Below, piece after piece: positions 17,761-26,148 of a DNA stretch of 64,000 nucleotides. The notes beneath the pieces are model-generated. The model made no database searches. It was not told the DNA's origin and worked only from the letters and a program-made list of their open reading frames with translations. The stretch spans positions 62,001-126,000 of the forward strand of contig LVAT01000008.1 in the NCBI GenBank assembly GCA_001604135.1, given 5' to 3'. Source of the stretch: Clostridiales bacterium Firm_14 (lineage in GTDB: Bacteria; Bacillota; Clostridia; Saccharofermentanales; Saccharofermentanaceae). Every line of letters begins with the position of its first letter. Position 1 is the stretch's first letter. The position numbers and the translations under genes are program-made.

Positions 17761-18555
17761 ATGAGAGAAATAGATATTCCTGAAGCAAAAAAGATGATGC
17801 TCGACATATTAAAGACCGTTGCCAAGTTCTGTGACGAGAATAATCTCCGTTACTTTATCTTCTACGGTACATATCTCGGCGCGTTAAGGCATAAGGGCTA
17901 TATCCCGTGGGACGATGACATCGACATCGCAATGCCGAGGCCCGATTATGAGAAGTTCCTCGAGATATTCAAGGGCGAAAACCTTTCTGTCTGGACATGG
18001 CGTAAGGACAATAATTATCTTCTCCCGTTTGCGAAGGTTTACGATACGAGAACAGAAGTTCATGAGAATGCGGATTTCGGAGAGACGTTCGGCGTTAACA
18101 TCGATATCTTTCCTTTAGACGGACTTCCGGCAAAGCAGAGCCAGATCAAGCGCAGAGTCGAATACATGCGCTTTTGCTGGGGAATGCAGGTTGCGGCTAC
18201 GATCGTTGATTATTCCAAAAGATCGAAGAAGAAGAGAATGCAGTTAGGCCTCATGAAGGCTTTCTATAAAGTATTCCCCGTACAGCACTATCTTACGGGA
18301 AGAACGGAAAAACATGCGAAGAAATACGATTTCGACACATCGGAATATGTTGCATGCCTTGTATGGGGCGACGGAATGAAGGAAGTGTTCCACAGGGAGT
18401 CGCTCTTCCCGCCGAGAATGGTTCAGTTCGAGGATGCCGAGTTCAAGGCGCCTGCGACTGATGAATGCTTAAGGGTATTGTTCGGTGATTACATGCAGCT
18501 CCCACCTGAAGATCAGCGCCGCTGCCACGCGCCGAAGATCAACTGGAAAGAATGA
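17761..18555 (+). CDS. LicD-family phosphotransferase, second copy
   Basis: This 264-residue paralogue of the protein at 10451-11248 has YFIFYGTYLGALRH (31-44), IPWDDDIDIAM (48-58) and the matching DYMQLPPE near the C-terminus. It likely decorates the polysaccharide of this operon with a phospho-substituent. The two LicD copies share the N-terminal and C-terminal blocks but differ in the middle, as expected if they modify different acceptors. It sits between glycosyltransferase genes. Confidence 0.88.
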   Translation: MREIDIPEAKKMMLDILKTVAKFCDENNLRYFIFYGTYLGALRHKGYIPWDDDIDIAMPRPDYEKFLEIFKGENLSVWTWRKDNNYLLPFAKVYDTRTEVHENADFGETFGVNIDIFPLDGLPAKQSQIKRRVEYMRFCWGMQVAATIVDYSKRSKKKRMQLGLMKAFYKVFPVQHYLTGRTEKHAKKYDFDTSEYVACLVWGDGMKEVFHRESLFPPRMVQFEDAEFKAPATDECLRVLFGDYMQLPPEDQRRCHAPKINWKE

Positions 18556-18588
18556 ACCTGAGGATTTGAGTTAAGGAAAAGCGCGAAA

Positions 18589-19779
18589 ATGAGAATCTTA
18601 GAGATCAACACAGTTAATTTCGGAAGCACGGGTCACATCATGCTTCAGATTGCAGATCTTGCAAGATCGGAAGGCCACGAAGCCGTCTGCTGTTTTTACG
18701 CGCGCAGGAATAAGCCTGCTGATGCCAATACCATCTATATCGGCAACAAGATCACTCATAATCTCCATAAGAAGTTCAGCAAATACACAGGCTACAACGG
18801 TTGCCTGTCGGTCATTTCAACATGGAACTTCCTGCGCAAGGTAAAGAAGTTCGGTCCGGATATCATACATCTGCATAATCTCCACGACCGCTTCATAAAT
18901 GTCCCGATGCTCTTTAAGTTCATCAAGAAGAACAACATAAAGGTCATCTGGACGCTTCACGACTGCTGGTCATTCACGGGACAGTGCGTGCATTTTACGA
19001 TCGCAGGATGTGACAAGTGGAAGACGGGGTGCCACGATTGTCCCCAGATACATATCTATCCCGCGTCGAATGTCGACCGCACAAAGAAGATGTGGGAATT
19101 GAAGAAGAAGTGGTTTACCGGCGTAAAGGACATGACTATCGTTACGCCGTCTTACTGGCTCTCTGATCTCGTTAAGGAATCCTATCTTAAGGATTATCCC
19201 GTTAAGGTGATCAATAACGGAATAGATATTAGTGTTTTTAAGCCCACAGCAGGTGATTTCCGCGCGAAGAATCATCTGGACGGTAAATTCATCATATTAG
19301 GCGCTGCGTCAATCTGGGAAGACCGCAAGGGCATAGACGTCTTCATTGAACTGGCAAAGCGGTTAGACGACAGATTCAGGATCGTTCTTGTCGGAACAGA
19401 TGACGAAGTCGACAAGATACTGCCCGATAATATCATCTCGATCCACAGGACTTCCAACCGGAAGGAACTCGCAGAACTCTATACGGCGGCCGATCTATTC
19501 TTTAATCCGTCGAGAGAAGAGAACTATCCGACAGTAAACATGGAAGCTATTGCTTGCGGAACGCCCGTAATGACGTTTAAGACAGGCGGCAGTCCTGAGA
19601 TCCCTGATGATAAGACCGGCGTTGTTGTCGAAGACGATATCGATGCCGTAGAACAAAAGATAATAAGCATATGTGAGACCGGACCGTTTGAGCCGTCTGC
19701 TTTTGAGCAAAGGGCGAAGGCATTCTCGGCGGATGATAAATTTGCCGAGTATTTAAAGTTGTTTGCCGCAAATGAGTAG
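18589..19779 (+). CDS. Glycosyltransferase, GT4 family
   Basis: This 396-residue GT-B enzyme has an N-terminal NFGSTGHIMLQIADLA segment, the HLHNLHDRFINV and TLHDCWSFTGQCVHF blocks typical of a GT4 subgroup (WcaC-like), and the donor motif REENYPTVNMEAIACGTPV with E-x7-E. A Cys-rich patch (CDKWKTGCHDCP) in the middle is characteristic of the same subgroup. It probably adds a further sugar of the repeat unit. Confidence 0.9.
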   Translation: MRILEINTVNFGSTGHIMLQIADLARSEGHEAVCCFYARRNKPADANTIYIGNKITHNLHKKFSKYTGYNGCLSVISTWNFLRKVKKFGPDIIHLHNLHDRFINVPMLFKFIKKNNIKVIWTLHDCWSFTGQCVHFTIAGCDKWKTGCHDCPQIHIYPASNVDRTKKMWELKKKWFTGVKDMTIVTPSYWLSDLVKESYLKDYPVKVINNGIDISVFKPTAGDFRAKNHLDGKFIILGAASIWEDRKGIDVFIELAKRLDDRFRIVLVGTDDEVDKILPDNIISIHRTSNRKELAELYTAADLFFNPSREENYPTVNMEAIACGTPVMTFKTGGSPEIPDDKTGVVVEDDIDAVEQKIISICETGPFEPSAFEQRAKAFSADDKFAEYLKLFAANE

Positions 19780-19827
19780 AGCCGTTATGGTAAAATCTGG
19801 TTTCATAAATTACAGAGGCATAGGGAA

Positions 19828-21141
19828 ATGACAAGTAAAGTAGCAAGGAACGCATCGTGGATCATAGGCTGTAAATTAGTGCAGTCCATTCTCGGATTCG
19901 TTCTTAACATGCTCACGGCAAGATTCTTAGGCAAATCGAGCTTCGGTTCTATTACATACGCGATGGCGGTGGTCTCATTTGTTGTACCGCTGATGAGACT
20001 GGGATTCGGAAACATAATGGTACAGGAGATCGTCCAGCATCCCGAACGTGAAGGAAAAGCGATGGGAACAGGCGTTTTCCTCAATCTCGTATCAGCATTT
20101 GCCTGCATCGCCGGTGTTACCGCGTTCGCATATGTAGCTAACCCCGGAGAGACAGAGACCGTTATCATCTGCGCTCTTTACGGTGTAAAGCTGATCTTCG
20201 AAGCAACGGACCTCATGTCATACTGGTATCAGGCAAAACTGATGGCCAAGTATTCATCGGTAATAAGCCTTATTGTCCATTTCGCGGTCCTGGGATACAA
20301 GATATATATCCTTGCCTCATCCAAGAGCGTTTACTGGTTTGCAGTCACATCCGCTTTGGAGTACTTATTGTGCTCTGTCGGAATGTATATCATCTATCAC
20401 ATAAAGAAGACGCAAAAGCTCTCTGTCTCGCTTAAGCTGGGAAAGGAACTTATCAACAAAGGCAAGCATTACATCCTGTCTTCGATGATGGTAATGATCT
20501 TTGCAGAGACCGATAAGATCATGCTTAAGGGCCTCATTGACAGTTCGGCGACTGCTCTTTATTCGACGGCAACGATCCTTGCAGGTGCTACGGGATTCTT
20601 CTTTGCGGCGATCATCGATTCGTTCAGACCGTGGATATTCGAAGCTCAGAAGAATGATGAAGAACTGTTTAAAAAGCGCCTTAAGATGCTCTATTCGTTC
20701 ATCATCTACCTCTCGCTTCTGCAGAGTATCGTAATGACGGTATTCGCTAAGCCGATCGTTCTCCTTACCTATGGAGAGCAGTATTATGAGTCGATCGGAG
20801 CCCTTCAGATAGTGGTCTGGTATACGACATTCTCTTATCTGGGTTCGGTACGCAATATTTGGATCCTTGCAAACGATAAGCAGAAATATCTCTGGGTAAT
20901 CAATCTTTTCGGAGCAGGCGCGAATGTCGTCTTAAACGTAACCCTTATCCCTCTCATGGGAATCTACGGAGCAGCCATAGCTTCACTGGTAACACAGATC
21001 TTTACCAACGTTATCGTTGGATACATCATCAAGCCTATCCGTCCCAATAATGCGATCATGATGAGCAGCCTTAATCCTAACTGCTGTCTTGAAGCGATCA
21101 GAAAGCTTCTTAAGAAGGAACCCAAGACCGGGAAGAAGTGA
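19828..21141 (+). CDS. Wzx-type polysaccharide flippase
   Basis: This 437-residue polytopic membrane protein has about 12-14 predicted membrane segments and begins RNASWIIGCKLVQSILGFVLNMLTARFLG, the usual start of MOP-superfamily polysaccharide exporters. It should flip lipid-linked repeat units across the membrane. Its presence implies a Wzy-dependent route, yet no Wzy-like polymerase or priming transferase lies in the window. An AGAGGCATAGGG site precedes the ATG. Confidence 0.88.
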   Translation: MTSKVARNASWIIGCKLVQSILGFVLNMLTARFLGKSSFGSITYAMAVVSFVVPLMRLGFGNIMVQEIVQHPEREGKAMGTGVFLNLVSAFACIAGVTAFAYVANPGETETVIICALYGVKLIFEATDLMSYWYQAKLMAKYSSVISLIVHFAVLGYKIYILASSKSVYWFAVTSALEYLLCSVGMYIIYHIKKTQKLSVSLKLGKELINKGKHYILSSMMVMIFAETDKIMLKGLIDSSATALYSTATILAGATGFFFAAIIDSFRPWIFEAQKNDEELFKKRLKMLYSFIIYLSLLQSIVMTVFAKPIVLLTYGEQYYESIGALQIVVWYTTFSYLGSVRNIWILANDKQKYLWVINLFGAGANVVLNVTLIPLMGIYGAAIASLVTQIFTNVIVGYIIKPIRPNNAIMMSSLNPNCCLEAIRKLLKKEPKTGKK

Positions 21142-21177
21142 CCGGATCTGACGGATGTTGAAAGGTGTTTTAGCGCT

Positions 21178-21678
21178 ATGGATGCCGTATTTGAATCAGA
21201 GAACATTATTTATATAAGACCGTCATTTGATCTCGTGCCGGAATATCTTGAGATGGTAAATGACATCGAGAATGTCGCAAGGTTCATCGGTGACAGAAGA
21301 GAACCGTTGAGCGAGAAAGACGAGATAGATTACATCAAGGACAAGATGGATAACAATGCGACCATGTTCTCGATGCTCGAGAAAGAAACGCATGAGTTCA
21401 TAGGAAACATCGAGTTCTTCAACCGCACTTTCGATGCGGCTGAATGGGGTATCGTGATCACTGCTAAGATGCAGAATAAAGGTTACGGAAAAGAAGCGCT
21501 GATGAGGTCTGTCGAATACGGATTTAATGAACTTGGACTTAACAGGATATTCCTAAGCGTATATGCGGATAATCCGCGCGCTGTTCATGTCTACGGGAAG
21601 TGCGGGTTTAAGGAATTCAAGCGTGACGATGTGGACATCTTCATGGAGCTGGTAAAAGATGAGAGAGCTGCTGACTGA
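21178..21678 (+). CDS. GNAT-family N-acetyltransferase (RimJ/RimL type)
   Basis: This 166-residue protein has the acetyl-CoA-binding motif A, MQNKGYGKEALMRSV (about 102-116), and the C-terminal YADNPRAVHVYGKCGFKE block of GNAT enzymes. In a polysaccharide operon such enzymes usually acetylate an amino-sugar nucleotide, but protein substrates are also possible. Its end overlaps the next gene by 20 bases, so the two are tightly coupled. Confidence 0.82.
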   Translation: MDAVFESENIIYIRPSFDLVPEYLEMVNDIENVARFIGDRREPLSEKDEIDYIKDKMDNNATMFSMLEKETHEFIGNIEFFNRTFDAAEWGIVITAKMQNKGYGKEALMRSVEYGFNELGLNRIFLSVYADNPRAVHVYGKCGFKEFKRDDVDIFMELVKDERAAD

Positions 21679-22726
21679 TGACAAGTTAAGCCTTGAAGAG
21701 CTGAAGCGGCATAAAGACATAGCTCTCATAAGTGACGATGTAAGTTCAAGAGAAGAACTTATAGAATCGCTCATGAAGTATCTGAAGCTTAACCGGAAGC
21801 AGAGAAGATATTCTGATTACTACTCCGTAAGGCTCTTCGGATGCAATGTATGCGATATGTTCATATCTCTCAGCTACAGGTTCAAGTTCGAACCTCCTGT
21901 TCCGGTTAACGAGACGTTCTTCATATCGGAACCTGATCTTTACTACAACAAGAAAGCTTTTGATGAGGGCAGCATCAATCTCTGCTTTGTCATCGGATAT
22001 TCCGGTTCGGGCAAATCCGTTCTCACGCGTGAATATGAAGGAGAAGGCATTGAGAAAATATCTCTTGATGACCTTGTCTGCGTTAAGGATCACTATTCGA
22101 TGGAAGACCTTAAGATGATGAGTGAGATGCTCTATTCCTTCTTTGCAGGCACGGGCTCGAAATACTATATCTCCAAGAAAGAGCGTGACCTTTTTGCTGA
22201 CAGGAGCGAAGTCTTCGTCGAGTTCATCAAGTACGCCGGAAAGTTTGCTTCTTCGCATAAGGAGACCAAATATATTCTTGAAGGGATCTGGACATATCTG
22301 TTCTTCGACGATCCTTCCAAGTTCGATAAATATGCTGTCTACATGAAGGGTACGTCCCTGATCAAATCCAAGCTCAGAAGAATGAAGAGGGAGTCTTCCA
22401 ACACGCCGGTCGAGTCCTGGGACCGTCTGATCGAGTTTGGCATCTATGCCGGCGATACGACATTCAAAGACAGCAACGTCGATAAGTGGAGACGTCATTT
22501 CGAGAAGAAAAAAGAGACGGTCATAAAGCAGGAAGACAATTACTTCACGCTGTTGAAGCAGAATATAATGACCCGTATTAACAACATAAACGACTGCTTT
22601 GCCCACGGTGATGCGGAAGGGATCAGGGCTATCAGTAAGAAGGCCGCGGCTGACCGCAAGATGGATCTTACCGAGAAAACTGTCGTCATCGAAGAGTGCA
22701 AAAGGGCACTTGCAGATCTTACCTGA
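21659..22726 (+). CDS. P-loop NTPase/kinase-like protein of unknown role
   Basis: This 355-residue protein has a clear Walker A GYSGSGKS at 113-120, in the midst of FVIGYSGSGKSVLTREYEGEGI, followed by KISLDDLV, which resembles the acidic site of small-molecule kinases and zeta-toxin/uridylate-kinase-like P-loop proteins. The N-terminal 110 residues and the helical C-terminal 80 are unlike anything I recognise. It overlaps the GNAT gene by 20 bases and ends the polysaccharide operon, so it may phosphorylate a sugar or modification precursor. That is inference from position only. Confidence 0.65.
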   Translation: MRELLTDDKLSLEELKRHKDIALISDDVSSREELIESLMKYLKLNRKQRRYSDYYSVRLFGCNVCDMFISLSYRFKFEPPVPVNETFFISEPDLYYNKKAFDEGSINLCFVIGYSGSGKSVLTREYEGEGIEKISLDDLVCVKDHYSMEDLKMMSEMLYSFFAGTGSKYYISKKERDLFADRSEVFVEFIKYAGKFASSHKETKYILEGIWTYLFFDDPSKFDKYAVYMKGTSLIKSKLRRMKRESSNTPVESWDRLIEFGIYAGDTTFKDSNVDKWRRHFEKKKETVIKQEDNYFTLLKQNIMTRINNINDCFAHGDAEGIRAISKKAAADRKMDLTEKTVVIEECKRALADLT

Positions 22727-22800
22727 TCTTCTGTGAATAATTCAGGCTGCGGAATTTTATTACTCCACACACAGTTTTAGTTAATACGTCAGCACTCAAG

Positions 22801-22856
22801 TTAAGGATTTGTTGCTTCCTTAAGAGGCGGCAAAAGAGAGCCGTGGACAGAAATCC
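22801..22856 (+). ncRNA. Possible switch-like structured leader of the HD-GYP gene
   Basis: TTAAGGA (22801-22807) can pair with TCCTTAA (22817-22823). Alternatively GGATTT (22805-22810) can pair with AAATCC (22851-22856), enclosing a CGGC/GCCG hairpin (22828-22843). The two helices share GGA and exclude each other. No known class was matched. Confidence 0.3.
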
Positions 22857-22873
22857 GGTTACTTCTAAAATTA

Positions 22874-22903
22874 TTAACAGTTAATTAACTCTGTAATGAT
22901 AAA
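22874..22903 (+). promoter_or_regulatory. Possible promoter with a 12-bp palindrome before the HD-GYP gene
   Basis: TTAACA (22874-22879) and GATAAA (22898-22903) are 18 bases apart. The spacer contains the perfect palindrome AGTTAATTAACT (22879-22890), a candidate operator. No clear ribosome binding site precedes the ATG at 22933. Confidence 0.35.
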
Positions 22904-22932
22904 AGAAAAATATAGAGTGTTAAAATAATTTT

Positions 22933-25900
22933 ATGAAACAGAAGCGGAACATTTTGTCTGGAATTTCCAGGTCCGTTGCCGCAGCGGTATTGACCGTTGT
23001 TGTTCTTTTCTCGCTTATTCCGTCCGGCCTTAGAGCCGATGACCGTTTTGTTATCGATCCCACAGGCAAACGGGAGGGCCTGGCGGCTTTTCTCTACGAC
23101 AACAAGACCGGACTTCCGACTTCTGAAGCTAATGCTATTGCAACTACTTCCGACGGTTTTATATGGATCGGAAGCTACGGCGGTCTTATAAGATACGACG
23201 GCTCCACTTTCGAGCGATTCAGTTCAAAAACGGGCATCGCAAGTGTCGTAAGCCTCTTTGTTGACAGCAATGAAAATCTCTGGATCGGCACAAATGATAA
23301 CGGTGCCGCCGTGATCGACAGATTCGGAAGCATCAGGATGTACCATAAGCGCGACGGCATGCCTTCGGCTCTTGTGAAATCCTTTGCCGAAGATGAGTTC
23401 GGAAATGTATATGCCGGCACCTCTCAGGGTCCGGTCATCTTCGATAAGAACGGAGAATTCAGAGTAATCACCGATCCCAAGATAAAGGATCCTAATATCA
23501 GATGTCTTGAGACCGGCAGCAACGGAATTACTTATGCATTAACCATCGGAGGAGACATCTTTACTCTGAAGAACGGCCGCGTGCTTGAGTATTTCAGCGG
23601 GAAGGATGACCTCGGGATCGAGAATATACATACGATCCTTACTGATCCTGAAGAAACAGGCAGTCTTTATCTTGGAGACAGTGAGTCCCGTATCTGGCAC
23701 GGCAGCCTGACAGAAGGATTCCCTAAAGCCCACAGGGAAAGTGTAAAAGGGTTAGGCGGTATCAACTGTCTGAAGATGATCGACGGGGACCTTTGGGTAT
23801 GTGCCGATAACGGTGTATATGTCTATGCCAAAGGCAAGTCTGAAGGCAAAGCACTTGAGAATATCCCGATGAATTCCAAGATCGAATATGTTACTGCTGA
23901 CTATCAGGGCAATCTCTGGTTCGCGTCTTCTAAACAGGGCGTCATGAAGGTCGTAACGAACCAGTTTACCGATATTTTCGATCAATACGAACTGGAGGAT
24001 GCCGTTGTAAATTCAACCTGCTATTACGAAGACATGCTCTTCATCGGCATGGATAACGGCTTTACCGTAATAGATAGGAACGGTCCTGTCGAAAGGGTCA
24101 GGATAAAAGATGCAAGGACAGCTTCAGGCAAGCACCTGGGAGACCTGAACCTTATTTCCATGCTTGAACACGTAAGGATCAGATCGATAATCAAGGACAG
24201 TCAGAACAGGATATGGATATCCACATTTAATGATCTGGGTCTTGTCAGATATGACGGCGAGAATGTCGTTACATTTGGCGAAGCAGACGGCCTGCCATCC
24301 ACAAGGATCAGGGCTGTGACAGAATGCAGTGACGGCTCATTCCTTGTCTCATGTACCGGAGGACTTGCCATAATAAGAAATGACAAGGTCGATAAGGTGT
24401 ATGGTGCGGAATCAGGCATAAAGAATACCGAGATCCTGACTGCCGAAGAGGGCAGGAACGGAGACAGGCTGGCAGGTACCGACGGTGACGGTATCTATGT
24501 CATCGGCAGGTCAGGAATGAAGCACATAACAACTGAAGACGGCCTGATGTCAGATGTCGTAATGAGGATCAAGAAGGCCAAAGATCAGGATGTCTACTGG
24601 ATAGTTACCAGCAACTCGATAGCCTACATGACGATTGATTACAAGATCCATACGATCAATAATTTCCCGTTCTCAAACAACTTCGATCTGTATGAGAATT
24701 CCCAGGGTGAAGTCTGGATACTCAGCAGCAACGGAATCTATGTCGTGAAGGCAGAAGATCTGATAAGGAACGAAGAGATCGAGCCGGTTTTCTATGGTAT
24801 TGATAACGGCATCCCAAGCATAGCAAATTCAAATTCATACAGCTGCGTAACAGATGACGGTATGCTTTACATCGCAGGCACAACGGGTGTTACCAAGGTC
24901 AATATCGAGAAGCAGTTCGAGCGTGTCAACAGCATCAGAATGAGCGTTCCTTATGTCGATGCTGACGGTGTAAAGATATATCCGGAAAATGGCGTGATAA
25001 CGGTTCCGAAGGGCACGAAAAAGATCACGGTATATCCTTACATCTGCTCATATACTCTGGGGAATCCCAAGGTCGATTATTACCTCGTGGGTTTTGATTC
25101 AAGCAAGAAGACCACCACAAAGCACGATCTTAAGCCGATAGATTACACGAACCTCAAGGGCGGATATTATACGTTCAGGATGACTATATCCGACTCAATG
25201 GGTAAAGAGAGCAATGAGTACAGGATCGAGATAGTAAAGGAGAGAGGCTTCAGCGAGTATCTCTGGTTCTGGCTGATATTTATCCTGTTGTTCTATTTCC
25301 TGATAGTAACTTTTGTCCATTTCTATGTTAAGAAAAAGACCTCTGCTCTCATTAAGAAACAGGAAGAGAACAGGACCCTCATCAGAGAGATCGTTGAAGC
25401 GTTCGCGAAGATGATCGATATGAAGGACAAGTACACGAACGGCCACTCCAAGAGAGTTGCCGAGTATACGGCTCTTCTTGCACGCGAACTCGGATATGAC
25501 AATGAGACAGTCGAGAAGTACTACAACATCGCACTTCTCCATGATATCGGAAAGATCGGAATACCTTCCGAAGTCCTCAACAAACAGGGCAAGCTGACCG
25601 ATGATGAGTATCACAAGATCCAGTCACATACCACACTCGGATATAACGTGTTAAAGGATATCAGCATCATGCCGGAGCTTTCTGTCGGTGCGGAATCACA
25701 CCATGAGAGACCTGACGGAAAAGGTTATCCTCAGGGCCTTACCAGCGAAGAAATCCCTAGAGTCGCACAGATAATCGGAGTTGCTGATACTTTCGATGCC
25801 ATGTACTCAAGCCGTCCGTACAGGAAGAGAATGAATTTCGAGAAGGTCGTATCTGTTATCGCCAATGCCAGAGGAATGCAGCTGGCAGAAGATGTTGTCG

Positions 25901-26046
25901 ATGCATTCCTAAGAGTCGTTGAACGAGGCGGATTCAGAGCTCCCGATGATGATGGCAGCGGAGCGATGGAAGACATAGATAACATCCATATGAGGCTTGA
26001 TAAGGAAGCTCAAAAAGATAATAAGGATAATGAGGGACAGTCATAA
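22933..26046 (+). CDS. Propeller-sensor HD-GYP protein (c-di-GMP phosphodiesterase)
   Basis: This 1037-residue membrane protein has a signal peptide (to about 36) and a long extracytoplasmic beta-propeller of two-component-regulator repeats (IWIGSYGGLIRYDG, LWIGTNDNGAAVIDR, and so on to about 640). A Y_Y_Y-like domain (about 680-770), one membrane segment (about 776-800) and a cytoplasmic HD-GYP domain follow. Catalytic motifs are intact: NGHSKR, HDIGKIG with H870-D871, and HHERPDGKGYP (923-933). It should hydrolyse c-di-GMP in response to an external signal, perhaps carbohydrate. Propeller/Y_Y_Y sensors are usually fused to histidine kinases, so an HD-GYP output is less usual. The tail after about 1010 is acidic and disordered. 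Confidence 0.88.
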   Translation: MKQKRNILSGISRSVAAAVLTVVVLFSLIPSGLRADDRFVIDPTGKREGLAAFLYDNKTGLPTSEANAIATTSDGFIWIGSYGGLIRYDGSTFERFSSKTGIASVVSLFVDSNENLWIGTNDNGAAVIDRFGSIRMYHKRDGMPSALVKSFAEDEFGNVYAGTSQGPVIFDKNGEFRVITDPKIKDPNIRCLETGSNGITYALTIGGDIFTLKNGRVLEYFSGKDDLGIENIHTILTDPEETGSLYLGDSESRIWHGSLTEGFPKAHRESVKGLGGINCLKMIDGDLWVCADNGVYVYAKGKSEGKALENIPMNSKIEYVTADYQGNLWFASSKQGVMKVVTNQFTDIFDQYELEDAVVNSTCYYEDMLFIGMDNGFTVIDRNGPVERVRIKDARTASGKHLGDLNLISMLEHVRIRSIIKDSQNRIWISTFNDLGLVRYDGENVVTFGEADGLPSTRIRAVTECSDGSFLVSCTGGLAIIRNDKVDKVYGAESGIKNTEILTAEEGRNGDRLAGTDGDGIYVIGRSGMKHITTEDGLMSDVVMRIKKAKDQDVYWIVTSNSIAYMTIDYKIHTINNFPFSNNFDLYENSQGEVWILSSNGIYVVKAEDLIRNEEIEPVFYGIDNGIPSIANSNSYSCVTDDGMLYIAGTTGVTKVNIEKQFERVNSIRMSVPYVDADGVKIYPENGVITVPKGTKKITVYPYICSYTLGNPKVDYYLVGFDSSKKTTTKHDLKPIDYTNLKGGYYTFRMTISDSMGKESNEYRIEIVKERGFSEYLWFWLIFILLFYFLIVTFVHFYVKKKTSALIKKQEENRTLIREIVEAFAKMIDMKDKYTNGHSKRVAEYTALLARELGYDNETVEKYYNIALLHDIGKIGIPSEVLNKQGKLTDDEYHKIQSHTTLGYNVLKDISIMPELSVGAESHHERPDGKGYPQGLTSEEIPRVAQIIGVADTFDAMYSSRPYRKRMNFEKVVSVIANARGMQLAEDVVDAFLRVVERGGFRAPDDDGSGAMEDIDNIHMRLDKEAQKDNKDNEGQS

Positions 26047-26148
26047 GACTGCCTCTTATTGTCTATTCAAAAACGGCATTATTGCTATGCCGAGAAAGTA
26101 TGCCCTTGTATCTTCTTTTGCATTTATACTGAATTAAAGGAGGATACC

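Noticed and set aside
21746-22606. Long minus-strand frame opposite the P-loop gene
   Set aside because: The plus-strand frame has a Walker A and operon context; the minus frame has neither.
22727-22932. c-di-GMP riboswitch upstream of the HD-GYP gene
   Set aside because: The conserved GCAAACC and related blocks of known classes are absent.
26074-26092. CGGCAT/ATGCCG hairpin after the HD-GYP gene as a terminator
   Set aside because: No U tract follows, so the HD-GYP and ATP-grasp genes may still be one transcript.
26059-26148. N-terminal extension of the ATP-grasp protein from a TTG
   Set aside because: The ATG at 26149 has a perfect AAAGGAGG directly upstream; the extension lacks a site and conservation-like composition.
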